The notes under the pieces are model-generated. The model had not been told where the DNA came from. It worked only from the letters and a program-made list of their open reading frames with translations, and searched no databases. From positions 1 to 6,698 of the forward strand of contig JAEZHQ010000184.1 of the NCBI GenBank assembly GCA_023416455.1: a stretch of 6,698 nucleotides of DNA, written 5' to 3'. This DNA comes from Pseudomonadota bacterium. Its GTDB lineage: Bacteria > Pseudomonadota > Alphaproteobacteria > Azospirillales > Azospirillaceae. The translations under genes and the position numbers were made by a program. Below, piece after piece: positions 1 through 5,850 of the stretch (position 1 is its first letter; every line of letters begins with the position of its first letter).

Positions 1-1346
1 GCCCCGGGCAGGGCCAGCGCGTGGCGGCTGCCGATGAAGGCGTCCAGCGGCCGGCCGGCCAGCTCCGCGGCGCGGGCGTTGGCGAAGGCCACCGTGCCGT
101 CGGCACGGCCGATCGACACGCCGACCGGGCTCTGCTCCAGGATCGCGCGCAGGCGGCGCTCGCCGTCGGACAGGGCGCGCTCGCGCGCGCGGATGGTGGT
201 GACGAAATAGTGCAGGGCACGCGCCATGTCGGCGATCTCGTCGCCGCCGCGGGTGGGGATGACGACCGCCCGCCCGGCCGCCGAGGCGGTCATGGCCATT
301 TGCAGGACGCGCAGCCGGCGCACCACGTTGCGGTGGATGTAGAGGACGATGGCCGCCGCCCCCAGGATGGCGACCAGGGCCATGGCGACGATGGCGCGCC
401 CGCCGTCGCGGATGACTCCGTCGAACTCGGCGGAGCGCTGGACGATGTCCTGCTCGATGGCCAGGAAATAGTCGGAGACGGCGGCGACCAGCCGGTCCGA
501 GACGTTCTGGTTGCGGGTGATGGCGCCCTTGATGGCGCGGCCCTGGGCGATCTCGCCGGCGCGGACGGCGAACAGGTTGCGCTCGCCCAGCCCCAGCGCC
601 GACAGCTCGCGGTAGAGCGGCGCCGCCCGTTCGGCGGCGCCGGGGGGCAGGGTGGCGACCGCGGCGGCCGCCCGGTCCAGGGCGGTGCGGTAATCGTCGC
701 GCAGGCGCTCCACCCCCACCTCATGGTCGGCGCGGGCGGCGGCCAGCATCGCCGTGATGGCGTGGTGGGCGTGGTCGGTCCAGTCGTGGACGACGCGCTC
801 CAGCCGGCGGGCCTCGCCGGCATCCCCGCCCGGGGCCTCCCCGGCGGCGGCCAGCAACCCGGGCTTGCCGTCGCGGAGGCGCTCGGCCAGGAGCATCAGG
901 CGGTGGACCAGCGCCCCGGTCTCCGCCGCGGTGGCGAGCTGCCGCTCGACCCGGGCGTCGAGGGCCAGCAGGTTGGCCACCAGCTCGCCCTTGCGGCGCT
1001 CCAGCTCGGCGAGGTCGGCGGTGCCGCTGCCGCGCGCGTGCAGGCGGGCCATCAGCTCTTCCAGCAGCTCGATCTGGTCGCCCAGCCGGGCCATCACCGC
1101 CTCGCGCGCCGACTGGCTCTGCACGGCGACCAGGGCGGGGGCGTTGGCGGCCAGGGTGCCGCTCTGCTGGGCGAGCTGCGAGGCGCTGACCAGCCCCGGC
1201 ACCTTGGCCGTGGCGATCTGCTCGAAGCCGTCGTGGAAGCGGGAGAACAGGGAGACGGCGACGACGCCGGTGGCGGCGGTGAGGCCGCCGATCACCGTCA
1301 AGCCCGCGAGGATTCGGAAGGCCACCCCCATCCGGGGAATCCGCAT
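1..1346 (-). CDS. Membrane sensor protein with TorS-like helical periplasmic domain, HAMP and PAS (partial, C-terminus missing)
   Basis: Read on the minus strand, 448 codons are open and run off the left edge with no stop. Residues 12-34 form a first membrane helix. Residues 35-315 are a long, mostly helical, Ala/Leu/Arg-rich region that should lie in the periplasm. Residues 318-337 form a second membrane helix. Residues 338-390 match a HAMP linker, with its typical Pro-x-x-Gly-Gly-Asp-Glu-Ile stretch at 364-371. A PAS domain starts near 397 (LEQSPVGVSIGRADGTVAFA). The topology and the sensor length resemble TorS-type sensor kinases. The output domain (histidine kinase, diguanylate cyclase or other) lies outside the window, so no symbol is given. 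The chosen ATG at 1346 has GGAG three bases upstream, which is close. An in-frame ATG at 1355, three codons earlier, is equally possible, and a stop codon closes the frame soon after that. The gene is divergent from the binding-protein gene at 1506. That this is a membrane-bound sensor is solid; the TorS relationship is inference. Confidence 0.82.
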   Translation of the reverse strand, partial: MRIPRMGVAFRILAGLTVIGGLTAATGVVAVSLFSRFHDGFEQIATAKVPGLVSASQLAQQSGTLAANAPALVAVQSQSAREAVMARLGDQIELLEELMARLHARGSGTADLAELERRKGELVANLLALDARVERQLATAAETGALVHRLMLLAERLRDGKPGLLAAAGEAPGGDAGEARRLERVVHDWTDHAHHAITAMLAAARADHEVGVERLRDDYRTALDRAAAAVATLPPGAAERAAPLYRELSALGLGERNLFAVRAGEIAQGRAIKGAITRNQNVSDRLVAAVSDYFLAIEQDIVQRSAEFDGVIRDGGRAIVAMALVAILGAAAIVLYIHRNVVRRLRVLQMAMTASAAGRAVVIPTRGGDEIADMARALHYFVTTIRARERALSDGERRLRAILEQSPVGVSIGRADGTVAFANARAAELAGRPLDAFIGSRHALALPG

Positions 1347-1377
1347 GGTCTCCATCCCCTGTCGCCGCCACCGCCGT

Positions 1378-1406
1378 CAGATAGCATGGGGCCGGGGGTC
1401 ATGCAA
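1378..1406 (-). promoter_or_regulatory. Possible promoter of the minus-strand sensor gene
   Basis: On the minus strand, TTGCAT (complement of 1401-1406) and TATCTG (complement of 1378-1383) are separated by 17 bases. This would place the transcription start some 20-30 bases before the sensor ATG. Each box matches the sigma-70 consensus at only three of six positions, so this is a weak call supported mainly by position and spacing. Confidence 0.28.
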
Positions 1407-1435
1407 TTCGCGGCCCGCGGGGCTTGACCCCGGCC
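1390..1435. promoter_or_regulatory. Inverted repeat in the divergent control region, candidate operator
   Basis: The left arm GGCCGGGGGTCA (1390-1401) is the reverse complement of the right arm TGACCCCGGCC (1425-1435) apart from one extra G in the left arm. The arms are separated by 23 bases and centred near 1413. The right arm overlaps the TTGACC -35 box proposed for the plus-strand gene. The left arm ends at the TTGCAT -35 box proposed for the minus-strand gene. A dimeric regulator bound here could control both genes. The arms are visible in the sequence; the function is inferred, and GC-rich DNA yields some chance palindromes. Confidence 0.4.
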
Positions 1436-1453
1436 GGTTGCCATGGGGATTCT
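1424..1453 (+). promoter_or_regulatory. Possible sigma-70-type promoter of the binding-protein gene
   Basis: TTGACC (1424-1429) matches five of six -35 consensus positions. GATTCT (1448-1453) follows after 18 bases as a weak -10 box. Transcription would begin near 1460, leaving a leader of about 45 bases that includes the strong ribosome binding site. This also argues against translation from the in-frame ATG at 1443, which would lie upstream of the transcript. Confidence 0.38.
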
Positions 1454-1492
1454 GGTGCCCGGGTGGCGGGCGGTTGCGCCCGGGGGGATCCG

Positions 1493-1498
1493 AGGAGG
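1493..1498 (+). promoter_or_regulatory. Strong ribosome binding site fixing the binding-protein start
   Basis: AGGAGG sits inside a longer GAGGAGGAGGG run and lies seven bases before the ATG at 1506. It is the best Shine-Dalgarno sequence in the window and decides the start in favour of 1506, directly followed by a signal peptide. Confidence 0.85.
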
Positions 1499-1505
1499 AG
1501 GGCTG

Positions 1506-2537
1506 ATGCGGCTGTTCCGGTCTCTGGCGGCGGCGCTTCTCGCCGTGGCGCTGTCCGGCCCCGCCGCCGCGCGGGCGGACACGCTGGAGCGCGTGCGCGA
1601 GGCGGGGGCGCTGCGCTGCGGAATCACCGCCAGCGGGGCCGGGCTGGCCTCGGTGGACGAGGGCGGGCGCTGGCAGGGCTTCTTCATCGACATGTGCCGG
1701 GCGCTGGCGGCCGCCGCCGCCGGGCGGGCCGACCGCGTCGACTATGTCGAGGTCAGCGCCGCCAACCGCTTCGCCGCCCTGCGCGGCGGCGAGGTCGACG
1801 TGATCATGGACGGGACCACCTGGACGCTCCAGCGCGACGCCACCTTCGGGGTGGATTTTCCGGCCGTCTACCTGTTCGACGGGCAGGGCTTCATCGCCCA
1901 CCGCTCGCGGGCGGCGGCGAGCGTCGCCGACCTGGCCGGCGAGGCGGCTTCGGTCTGCGTCGTCGAGCGGACCACCACCCTGCGCAACCTGGAGGACTGG
2001 ATGGCCCGCACCGGGGCGCGATTCGCGGTGAAGCGGGTGCGCTCGACCGAGGGGGCGATGTCCGCCTTCTTCAACCACCATTGCGACCTCTACACCGGCG
2101 ACCGCATCGGGCTCCACGCCCAGCGCCGGCTGAAGGCGCCCAACAGCGCCGACTACGTCGTCCGGCCCGAGGTCATCTCCAAGGAACCGCTGGGGCCGAT
2201 GGTCCGGGGCGACGACAAGCGCTGGCACGACATCGTGCGCTGGGTGTTCCTGGCCACCGTGCTGGCCGAGGAGGAGGGGGTCACCGCGGCCAACGCCGCC
2301 GCCCGGCGCGACCGGGCCGACGGAGAGCTGCGCCGGCTGCTGGGGGCGGCGCCCGGCCTGGGGCTGGGGCTGGGGCTGGACGACGACTGGGCCTGGCGGG
2401 TCATCACCCAGGTCGGCAACTACGGGGAGATCTTCGACCGTCACCTCGGCGCCGGCTCGCCGCTCGGCATCGAGCGCGGGATGAACGCCCTGTGGACCCG
2501 GGGCGGCCTGATGTACGCGCCGCCGCTGGGCGGGTAG
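1506..2537 (+). CDS. AapJ/BztA-type amino-acid ABC transporter substrate-binding protein (orphan)
   Basis: This is a 343-residue exported solute-binding protein of SBP family 3, closest in character to the general L-amino-acid binding proteins AapJ and BztA. Residues 1-24 are a signal peptide with a likely cut after ARA. Family landmarks as I remember them are present: an early Cys (LRCG, C38), GRWQGFFIDMCRA (55-67), RFAALRGGEVDVIMDGTTW (88-106), the paired C151 and C193, ISKEPLGPMVR (224-234), and the closing VGNYGEIF and GLMYAPP motifs. R110 and D199 sit where the family usually contacts the ligand's carboxylate and amino groups (inference). In aap and bzt operons this gene precedes two permease genes and an ATPase gene; none is here, and trpB follows on the same strand after 183 bases. 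It may serve a transporter encoded elsewhere, or present ligand to the divergent sensor. Symbol withheld because the operon is absent. A six-base repeat expands a Gly-Leu stretch at 284-291. Confidence 0.87.
   Translation: MRLFRSLAAALLAVALSGPAAARADTLERVREAGALRCGITASGAGLASVDEGGRWQGFFIDMCRALAAAAAGRADRVDYVEVSAANRFAALRGGEVDVIMDGTTWTLQRDATFGVDFPAVYLFDGQGFIAHRSRAAASVADLAGEAASVCVVERTTTLRNLEDWMARTGARFAVKRVRSTEGAMSAFFNHHCDLYTGDRIGLHAQRRLKAPNSADYVVRPEVISKEPLGPMVRGDDKRWHDIVRWVFLATVLAEEEGVTAANAAARRDRADGELRRLLGAAPGLGLGLGLDDDWAWRVITQVGNYGEIFDRHLGAGSPLGIERGMNALWTRGGLMYAPPLGG
2358..2379 (+). repeat. CTGGGG hexamer microsatellite inside the binding-protein gene
   Basis: Three full copies of CTGGGG plus a four-base partial copy encode alternating Gly and Leu just before the conserved DDDWAW segment. 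Because the unit is six bases, gain or loss of copies keeps the reading frame and only changes the loop length. Confidence 0.8.
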
Positions 2538-2605
2538 GGCGCCGGCCCCTCCTCGTCCGGCCCCCCTTGTTCCCGCCCCCCTTGTTCCCGCCCCTTGTTC
2601 CCGGC
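2538..2605 (+). terminator. Adenine-free, C-rich region after the binding-protein gene; candidate Rho-dependent terminator
   Basis: The 68 bases after the stop codon contain no A. The stretch 2551-2603 has about 30 C, 14 T and 9 G on the transcript strand, an excess of C over G unlike the balanced composition nearby. C-rich, G-poor, poorly structured RNA with many pyrimidine-C steps is what Rho loading (rut) sites look like. No stable hairpin followed by a T run is present; the best stem is only GCCGG/CCGGC (2541-2545 with 2557-2561). Termination here is inferred. Confidence 0.4.
2561..2603 (+). repeat. Three tandem copies of a 13-15 bp C-rich repeat
   Basis: CCCCCCTTGTTCCCG occurs at 2561-2575 and again, identically, at 2576-2590. 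A copy lacking two leading C's (CCCCTTGTTCCCG) follows at 2591-2603. The copies are exactly head to tail, between the binding-protein stop and the trpB promoter candidate. The array makes up most of the proposed Rho loading region. It could have arisen by replication slippage. Confidence 0.92.
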
Positions 2606-2645
2606 AAGCCGCCGCGCCAAGTTGCGGGGTGTGACGGGCGGACGC

Positions 2646-2674
2646 TTCAAATCCGGGCGGTCCGCCGCTATGGT
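2646..2674 (+). promoter_or_regulatory. Possible promoter of the trpB-trpA-accD-folC unit
   Basis: TTCAAA (2646-2651) and TATGGT (2669-2674) each match four of six sigma-70 positions and are separated by 17 bases. CTATGGT-type -10 boxes are common in alphaproteobacteria (recalled, not checked). The predicted start near 2681 gives a leader of about 40 bases before trpB. A GGCGG-T-CCGCC palindrome (2656-2666) lies inside the spacer and could be an operator or chance. Confidence 0.45.
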
Positions 2675-2691
2675 GGCGCCTTCCGGGCGCC
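2675..2691 (+). other. Small stem-loop at the predicted 5' end of the trpB transcript
   Basis: GGCGCC (2675-2680) and GGCGCC (2686-2691), a self-complementary hexamer, flank the five-base loop TTCCG. If transcription starts near 2681 only the right arm is in the RNA, and the element would act as DNA; with an earlier start it would fold in the leader. No leader peptide rich in Trp codons and no T run follows, so this does not look like a classic trp attenuator. Confidence 0.3.
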
Positions 2692-2720
2692 CGCGGCCCC
2701 ATCAGGCAGTTTCCCAGGCG

Positions 2721-3938
2721 ATGACCAGACCCAACACCTACCGTTCCGGCCCCGACGAGCGCGGGCATTTCGGCATCTATGGCGGCCGCTTCGTCGCCGA
2801 GACGCTGATGCCCCTGATCCTTGAGGTGGAGAAGGCCTACCGGGAGGCTGCGGCCGATCCCGCCTTCGAGGCCGACCTGCGCCAGCGCCTCAAGCAGTAT
2901 GTGGGCCGGCCGAACCCGCTCTACCTCGCCGAACGCCTGACGGAGCGGCTGGGGGGCGCGCGCGTCTACTTCAAGCGCGAGGAGCTGAACCACACCGGCG
3001 CGCACAAGATCAACAACTGCGTCGGCCAGATCCTGCTGGCCCGCCGCATGGGCAAGACCCGCATCATCGCCGAGACGGGCGCCGGCCAGCACGGCGTTGC
3101 GACCGCCACGGTCTGCGCCCTGTTCGACATGCCCTGCGTCATCTACATGGGCGAGACCGACATCGCCCGCCAGCAGCCGAACGTCTTCCGCATGAAGCTG
3201 CTGGGGGCGGAGGTGGTGCCGGTCACCTCCGGCGCCCGCACGCTGAAGGACGCCATGAACGAGGCGCTGCGCGACTGGGTCACCAACGTCGCCGACACCT
3301 ACTACCTGATCGGCACGGCGGCCGGCCCGCACCCCTACCCGGCCATGGTCCGCAATTTCCAGTCGGTCATCGGCGACGAGGTCCGCGCCCAGATGCAGGA
3401 GCTGGAGGGGCGCCTGCCCGACACGCTGGTCGCCTGCGTCGGCGGCGGCTCCAACGCCATCGGGCTGTTCCACCCCTTCCTCGACGACCCCTCGGTGGCC
3501 ATGGTGGCGGTCGAGGCGGCCGGCCGCGGCATCGAGAAGGGGCCGCTCGACCACGCCGCCTCCATCACCGGCGGCCGGCCGGGCGTGCTGCACGGCAACC
3601 GCACCTACCTGCTCCAGGACGAGGACGGGCAGATCCTGGAGGGCCACTCCATCTCCGCCGGCCTCGACTATCCCGGCGTCGGGCCGGAGCACGCCTGGCT
3701 GCACGACATCGGCCGGGTCGAGTATGTGTCGGCCACCGACCAGGAGACGCTGGACGCCTTCCAACTCTGCGCCCGCACCGAGGGCATCATCCCGGCGCTG
3801 GAGTCCGCCCACGCGCTGGCCGAGGTGGTCAAGCGCGCACCGAAACTGCCCAAGGACCACCTTCTGGTGCTGTGCCTGTCGGGCCGCGGCGACAAGGACA
3901 TCTTCTCCGTCGCCCAGCATCTGGGAGTGAACCTGTGA
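2721..3938 (+). CDS. trpB: Tryptophan synthase beta chain
   Basis: This 405-residue PLP enzyme condenses indole with L-serine to give L-tryptophan, in a cytoplasmic alpha2beta2 complex with TrpA, which passes indole through an internal tunnel. The PLP-binding lysine is K96 in HTGAHKINN (91-99). The catalytic glutamate is E118 in ETGAGQHG. The phosphate-gripping loop is GGGSNA (241-246). HSISAGLDYPGVGPEHA (309-325) carries the hinge aspartate D316, and LSGRGDKD (386-393) carries the serine that contacts the PLP ring nitrogen. All key residues are intact and the length is normal for the main TrpB1 type. The ATG at 2721 is preferred because family proteins start close before the conserved GHFGIYGGRFV segment. 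Its ribosome binding site is weak (AGG two bases upstream). An in-frame ATG at 2670 overlaps the proposed -10 box. The stop overlaps the trpA start. The gene usually found just upstream in related genomes, trpF, is absent here. Confidence 0.97.
   Translation: MTRPNTYRSGPDERGHFGIYGGRFVAETLMPLILEVEKAYREAAADPAFEADLRQRLKQYVGRPNPLYLAERLTERLGGARVYFKREELNHTGAHKINNCVGQILLARRMGKTRIIAETGAGQHGVATATVCALFDMPCVIYMGETDIARQQPNVFRMKLLGAEVVPVTSGARTLKDAMNEALRDWVTNVADTYYLIGTAAGPHPYPAMVRNFQSVIGDEVRAQMQELEGRLPDTLVACVGGGSNAIGLFHPFLDDPSVAMVAVEAAGRGIEKGPLDHAASITGGRPGVLHGNRTYLLQDEDGQILEGHSISAGLDYPGVGPEHAWLHDIGRVEYVSATDQETLDAFQLCARTEGIIPALESAHALAEVVKRAPKLPKDHLLVLCLSGRGDKDIFSVAQHLGVNL
3923..3927 (+). promoter_or_regulatory. 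Ribosome binding site for trpA inside the end of trpB
   Basis: GGGAG ends seven bases before the GTG at 3935, within the last codons of trpB. It selects that GTG as the trpA start, as no ATG in the trpA frame lies near enough to compete. Confidence 0.75.
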
Positions 3939-4810
3939 GCCAGGAACACCGGGATCAGCACCAGGATCCGGGCCGGGATCCGGGCCGGGGCCGCATCGCG
4001 CGGCGCTTCGCGGCGCTTCGCGCGGAGGGCCGCGCCGGCCTCGTCACCTTCGTCACCGCCGGCGACCCCGACCCGGAGACCGGGCGGGCCATCCTGGCCG
4101 GGCTGCCCGCCGCCGGGGCCGACCTGATCGAGCTGGGGATGCCCTTCTCCGACCCGATGGCCGACGGCCCGGCGATCCAGGCGTCCAGCCTGCGCGCGCT
4201 GAAGTCCGGGGCGACGGTGCGGCGGACGCTGGACCTCGTGCGCGGCTTCCGCGCCGGGGACGCCGACACGCCCATCATCCTCATGGGCTATTACAACCCC
4301 GTTCACGCCTACGGGGTCGACCGCTTCCTGGCCGACGCCACGGAGGCCGGGGTGGACGGGCTGATTATCGTCGACCTGCCGCCCGAGGAGGACGAGGAGC
4401 TGTGCCTGCCGGCGCTGAGGGCCGGCGTGAACTTCATCCGCCTGGCCACGCCGACCACCGACGAGAAGCGCCTGCCGGCGGTCCTGCGCAACACCTCGGG
4501 CTTCGTCTACTACGTCTCCATCGCCGGCATCACCGGAACCGCCAGCGCCGACGATTCGGCGGTGGGCGCGGCGGTGGAGCGGCTGAAGCGCCACACCGAC
4601 CTGCCGGTGGCGGTCGGCTTCGGCATCAAGACGCCCGAGCAGGCGGCCGCCGTCGCCCGCATCGCCGACGCGGCGGTGGTCGGCTCGGCCATCGTCACCC
4701 GCGTCGCCGCGGGCCTCGACGCCGGCGGCAAGGCCGGGCCGGGGCTGGTCGAGGACGTGCTGGGCTTCGTGCGCGCCCTGTCGGCCGGCGTGCGCCAGGC
4801 GCGCGGCTGA
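3935..4810 (+). CDS. trpA: Tryptophan synthase alpha chain
   Basis: This 291-residue TIM-barrel lyase splits indole-3-glycerol phosphate into indole and glyceraldehyde 3-phosphate and hands the indole to TrpB. Catalytic residues are E66 in LIELGMPF (E49 in E. coli) and D77 in FSDPMADGP (D60 in E. coli). SIAGITGTAS (195-204), VGFGIKTPEQ (227-236) and VVGSAIV (248-254) form the substrate loop and the phosphate-binding end of the barrel. The start is a GTG whose last two bases begin the TGA stop of trpB (4 bp overlap), with a good ribosome binding site, so translation is probably coupled for equal subunit supply. Compared with E. coli numbering the protein has about 17 extra N-terminal residues. 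These are polar and include a DPGRDPGR repeat encoded by a 12 bp tandem duplication. The barrel itself looks complete. Confidence 0.97.
   Translation: MSQEHRDQHQDPGRDPGRGRIARRFAALRAEGRAGLVTFVTAGDPDPETGRAILAGLPAAGADLIELGMPFSDPMADGPAIQASSLRALKSGATVRRTLDLVRGFRAGDADTPIILMGYYNPVHAYGVDRFLADATEAGVDGLIIVDLPPEEDEELCLPALRAGVNFIRLATPTTDEKRLPAVLRNTSGFVYYVSIAGITGTASADDSAVGAAVERLKRHTDLPVAVGFGIKTPEQAAAVARIADAAVVGSAIVTRVAAGLDAGGKAGPGLVEDVLGFVRALSAGVRQARG
3964..3987 (+). repeat. Perfect 12 bp tandem duplication in the trpA N-terminal extension
   Basis: GGATCCGGGCCG occurs at 3964-3975 and again, adjacent and identical, at 3976-3987. It encodes the DPGRDPGR stretch (residues 11-18). The unit is a multiple of three, so the frame is kept. 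It lies outside the conserved TIM barrel. Confidence 0.95.
4001..4020 (+). repeat. Perfect 10 bp tandem duplication at the first helix of trpA
   Basis: CGGCGCTTCG occurs at 4001-4010 and 4011-4020. The unit is not a multiple of three, so the two copies are read in different frames and together encode RRFAALR, a segment that resembles the normal start of alphaproteobacterial TrpA. Loss or gain of one copy would shift the frame. It is probably a coincidence of codon choice around a conserved segment. Confidence 0.9.
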
Positions 4811-4836
4811 GCCGGAATCCAAGGCCGGAATCCAAG
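4811..4836 (+). repeat. Perfect 13 bp tandem duplication filling most of the trpA-accD gap
   Basis: GCCGGAATCCAAG occurs at 4811-4823 and 4824-4836, starting on the base right after the trpA stop and ending 11 bases before the accD ATG. The second copy and the following bases form AAGGA (4834-4838), the likely ribosome binding site of accD, with nine bases to the start. The first copy carries a matching AAGG (4821-4824) too far upstream to serve the ATG. Confidence 0.95.
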
Positions 4837-4847
4837 GAACAACGTCG

Positions 4848-5843
4848 ATGAACTGGCTGACCAACTACGTCCGCCCCAAGATCCGCGCCCTCTACGCCCG
4901 CAAGGAGGTTCCGGACAACCTCTGGCACAAGTGCCCGAGCTGCGAGGCCATGCTCTTCCACCGCGACCTGGAGGAGAACCTGCACGTCTGCCAGCACTGC
5001 GGGTTCCACATGCGCCTCGACCCGCTGAAGCGGCTGGGCATCCTGTTCGACGGCGGCGACTACCAGTCGGTGGAGCTGCCCAAGTCGGTGGTCGATCCGC
5101 TGAAGTTCCGCGACCAGAAGCGCTACACCGACCGCCTGAAGGAGGCGCAGTCCAAGACCGGCCGGCACGACGCCATCGTGGTCGGGCACGGCCTGATCGG
5201 CGGGCAGCCGGCGGTGGTGGCGGCCTTCGACTTCGGCTTCATGGGCGGATCCATGGGCATCGGGGTGGGTGAGGGCTTCCTCGCCGCCGCCCGCACCGCC
5301 ATCGCGCAGAGGGCGCCGCTGGTCGTCGTCCCGGCCTCCGGCGGGGCGCGCATGCAGGAAGGCATCCTGTCGCTGATGCAGATGCCGCGCACCACCATCG
5401 CGGTGGAGATGGTCAAGGAGGCGGGGCTGCCCTACGTGGTGGTGCTGACCGACCCGACCACGGGCGGGGTCACGGCCTCCTTCGCCATGCTGGGCGACGT
5501 CCACATCGCCGAAAAGGGCGCGCAGATCGGCTTCGCCGGCGCGCGGGTGATCGAGAGCACCATCCGCGAGACCCTGCCGGAGGGCTTCCAGCGTTCCGAA
5601 TACCTGCTGGAGCACGGCATGGTGGACATGGTCGTCCACCGCCGCGACCTGCGCCCGACGCTGATCCGGCTGCTCGGCCTGCTGATGCGGCCGCGGCTGG
5701 CCGCGGGGATCGTGGAGGGCGCGCATGCGCTTCCCGCCGCCGAGCCGATGCCGGCCCAGGCCGAAGCCGCCGACGCCACGCCGCTCCAGGCCGGGGCCGA
5801 CCAGGAGGCCTCGGCCCAGCCGGGCGCCGAGCGGCACGGCTGA
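4848..5843 (+). CDS. accD: Acetyl-CoA carboxylase carboxyltransferase subunit beta
   Basis: This 331-residue protein pairs with AccA to form the carboxyltransferase that moves the carboxyl group from biotin on AccB to acetyl-CoA, giving malonyl-CoA for fatty acid synthesis. An N-terminal four-cysteine zinc ribbon is clear (C29, C32, C48, C51). The crotonase-like fold follows from about residue 100 to 285. SGGARMQEG (164-172) and TTGGVTAS (204-211) supply the backbone amides that hold the thioester and biotin oxyanions. Residues 293-331 are an Ala/Pro/Glu/Gln-rich tail with no recognisable fold; with it the protein is longer than E. coli AccD (about 304 residues). The ATG at 4848 gives the usual MNWLTNYVRPKI start and has AAGGA nine bases upstream. 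It lies 37 bases after trpA and seven before folC, which fits an operon with no visible promoter of its own. AccA is not in the window. Confidence 0.97.
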   Translation: MNWLTNYVRPKIRALYARKEVPDNLWHKCPSCEAMLFHRDLEENLHVCQHCGFHMRLDPLKRLGILFDGGDYQSVELPKSVVDPLKFRDQKRYTDRLKEAQSKTGRHDAIVVGHGLIGGQPAVVAAFDFGFMGGSMGIGVGEGFLAAARTAIAQRAPLVVVPASGGARMQEGILSLMQMPRTTIAVEMVKEAGLPYVVVLTDPTTGGVTASFAMLGDVHIAEKGAQIGFAGARVIESTIRETLPEGFQRSEYLLEHGMVDMVVHRRDLRPTLIRLLGLLMRPRLAAGIVEGAHALPAAEPMPAQAEAADATPLQAGADQEASAQPGAERHG

Positions 5844-5850
5844 CCCTCCC

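Noticed and set aside
21..1427. A 468-codon open frame on the plus strand across the sensor region
   Set aside because: The opposite strand encodes a coherent TM-sensor-TM-HAMP-PAS protein. The plus-strand frame is low-complexity Gly/Ala/Asp-rich with no motif, so it is a shadow.
1443..1505. Earlier in-frame ATG at 1443 for the binding-protein gene
   Set aside because: It would put 21 non-signal-like residues before a textbook signal peptide, lacks a ribosome binding site, and lies upstream of the predicted transcription start; AGGAGG at 1493-1498 points to 1506.
2541..2561. GCCGG/CCGGC hairpin as an intrinsic terminator
   Set aside because: Only five base pairs with an 11-base loop and no T tract after it.
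2595..2720. Longer trpB starts (TTG at 2595, ATG at 2670)
   Set aside because: They would translate through the tandem repeat or the proposed -10 box, have no ribosome binding site, and add residues not seen in the TrpB family.
2675..2720. trp attenuator or leader peptide before trpB
   Set aside because: No short open frame with repeated Trp codons, no alternative stems and no T run are visible in the roughly 40-base leader.
1377..3920. An 847-codon open frame on the minus strand, opposite the binding-protein gene and trpB
   Set aside because: It is antisense to two genes with intact family motifs. Its composition (runs of Gly, Ala, Arg, His, Pro, Val) is typical of reverse frames in very GC-rich DNA, where stop codons are rare, and it shows no recognisable domain.
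5721..5730. Ten-base palindrome GCGCATGCGC in accD
   Set aside because: Short, inside the AccD C-terminal coding region, and easily produced by chance in DNA of this composition; no partner element nearby.
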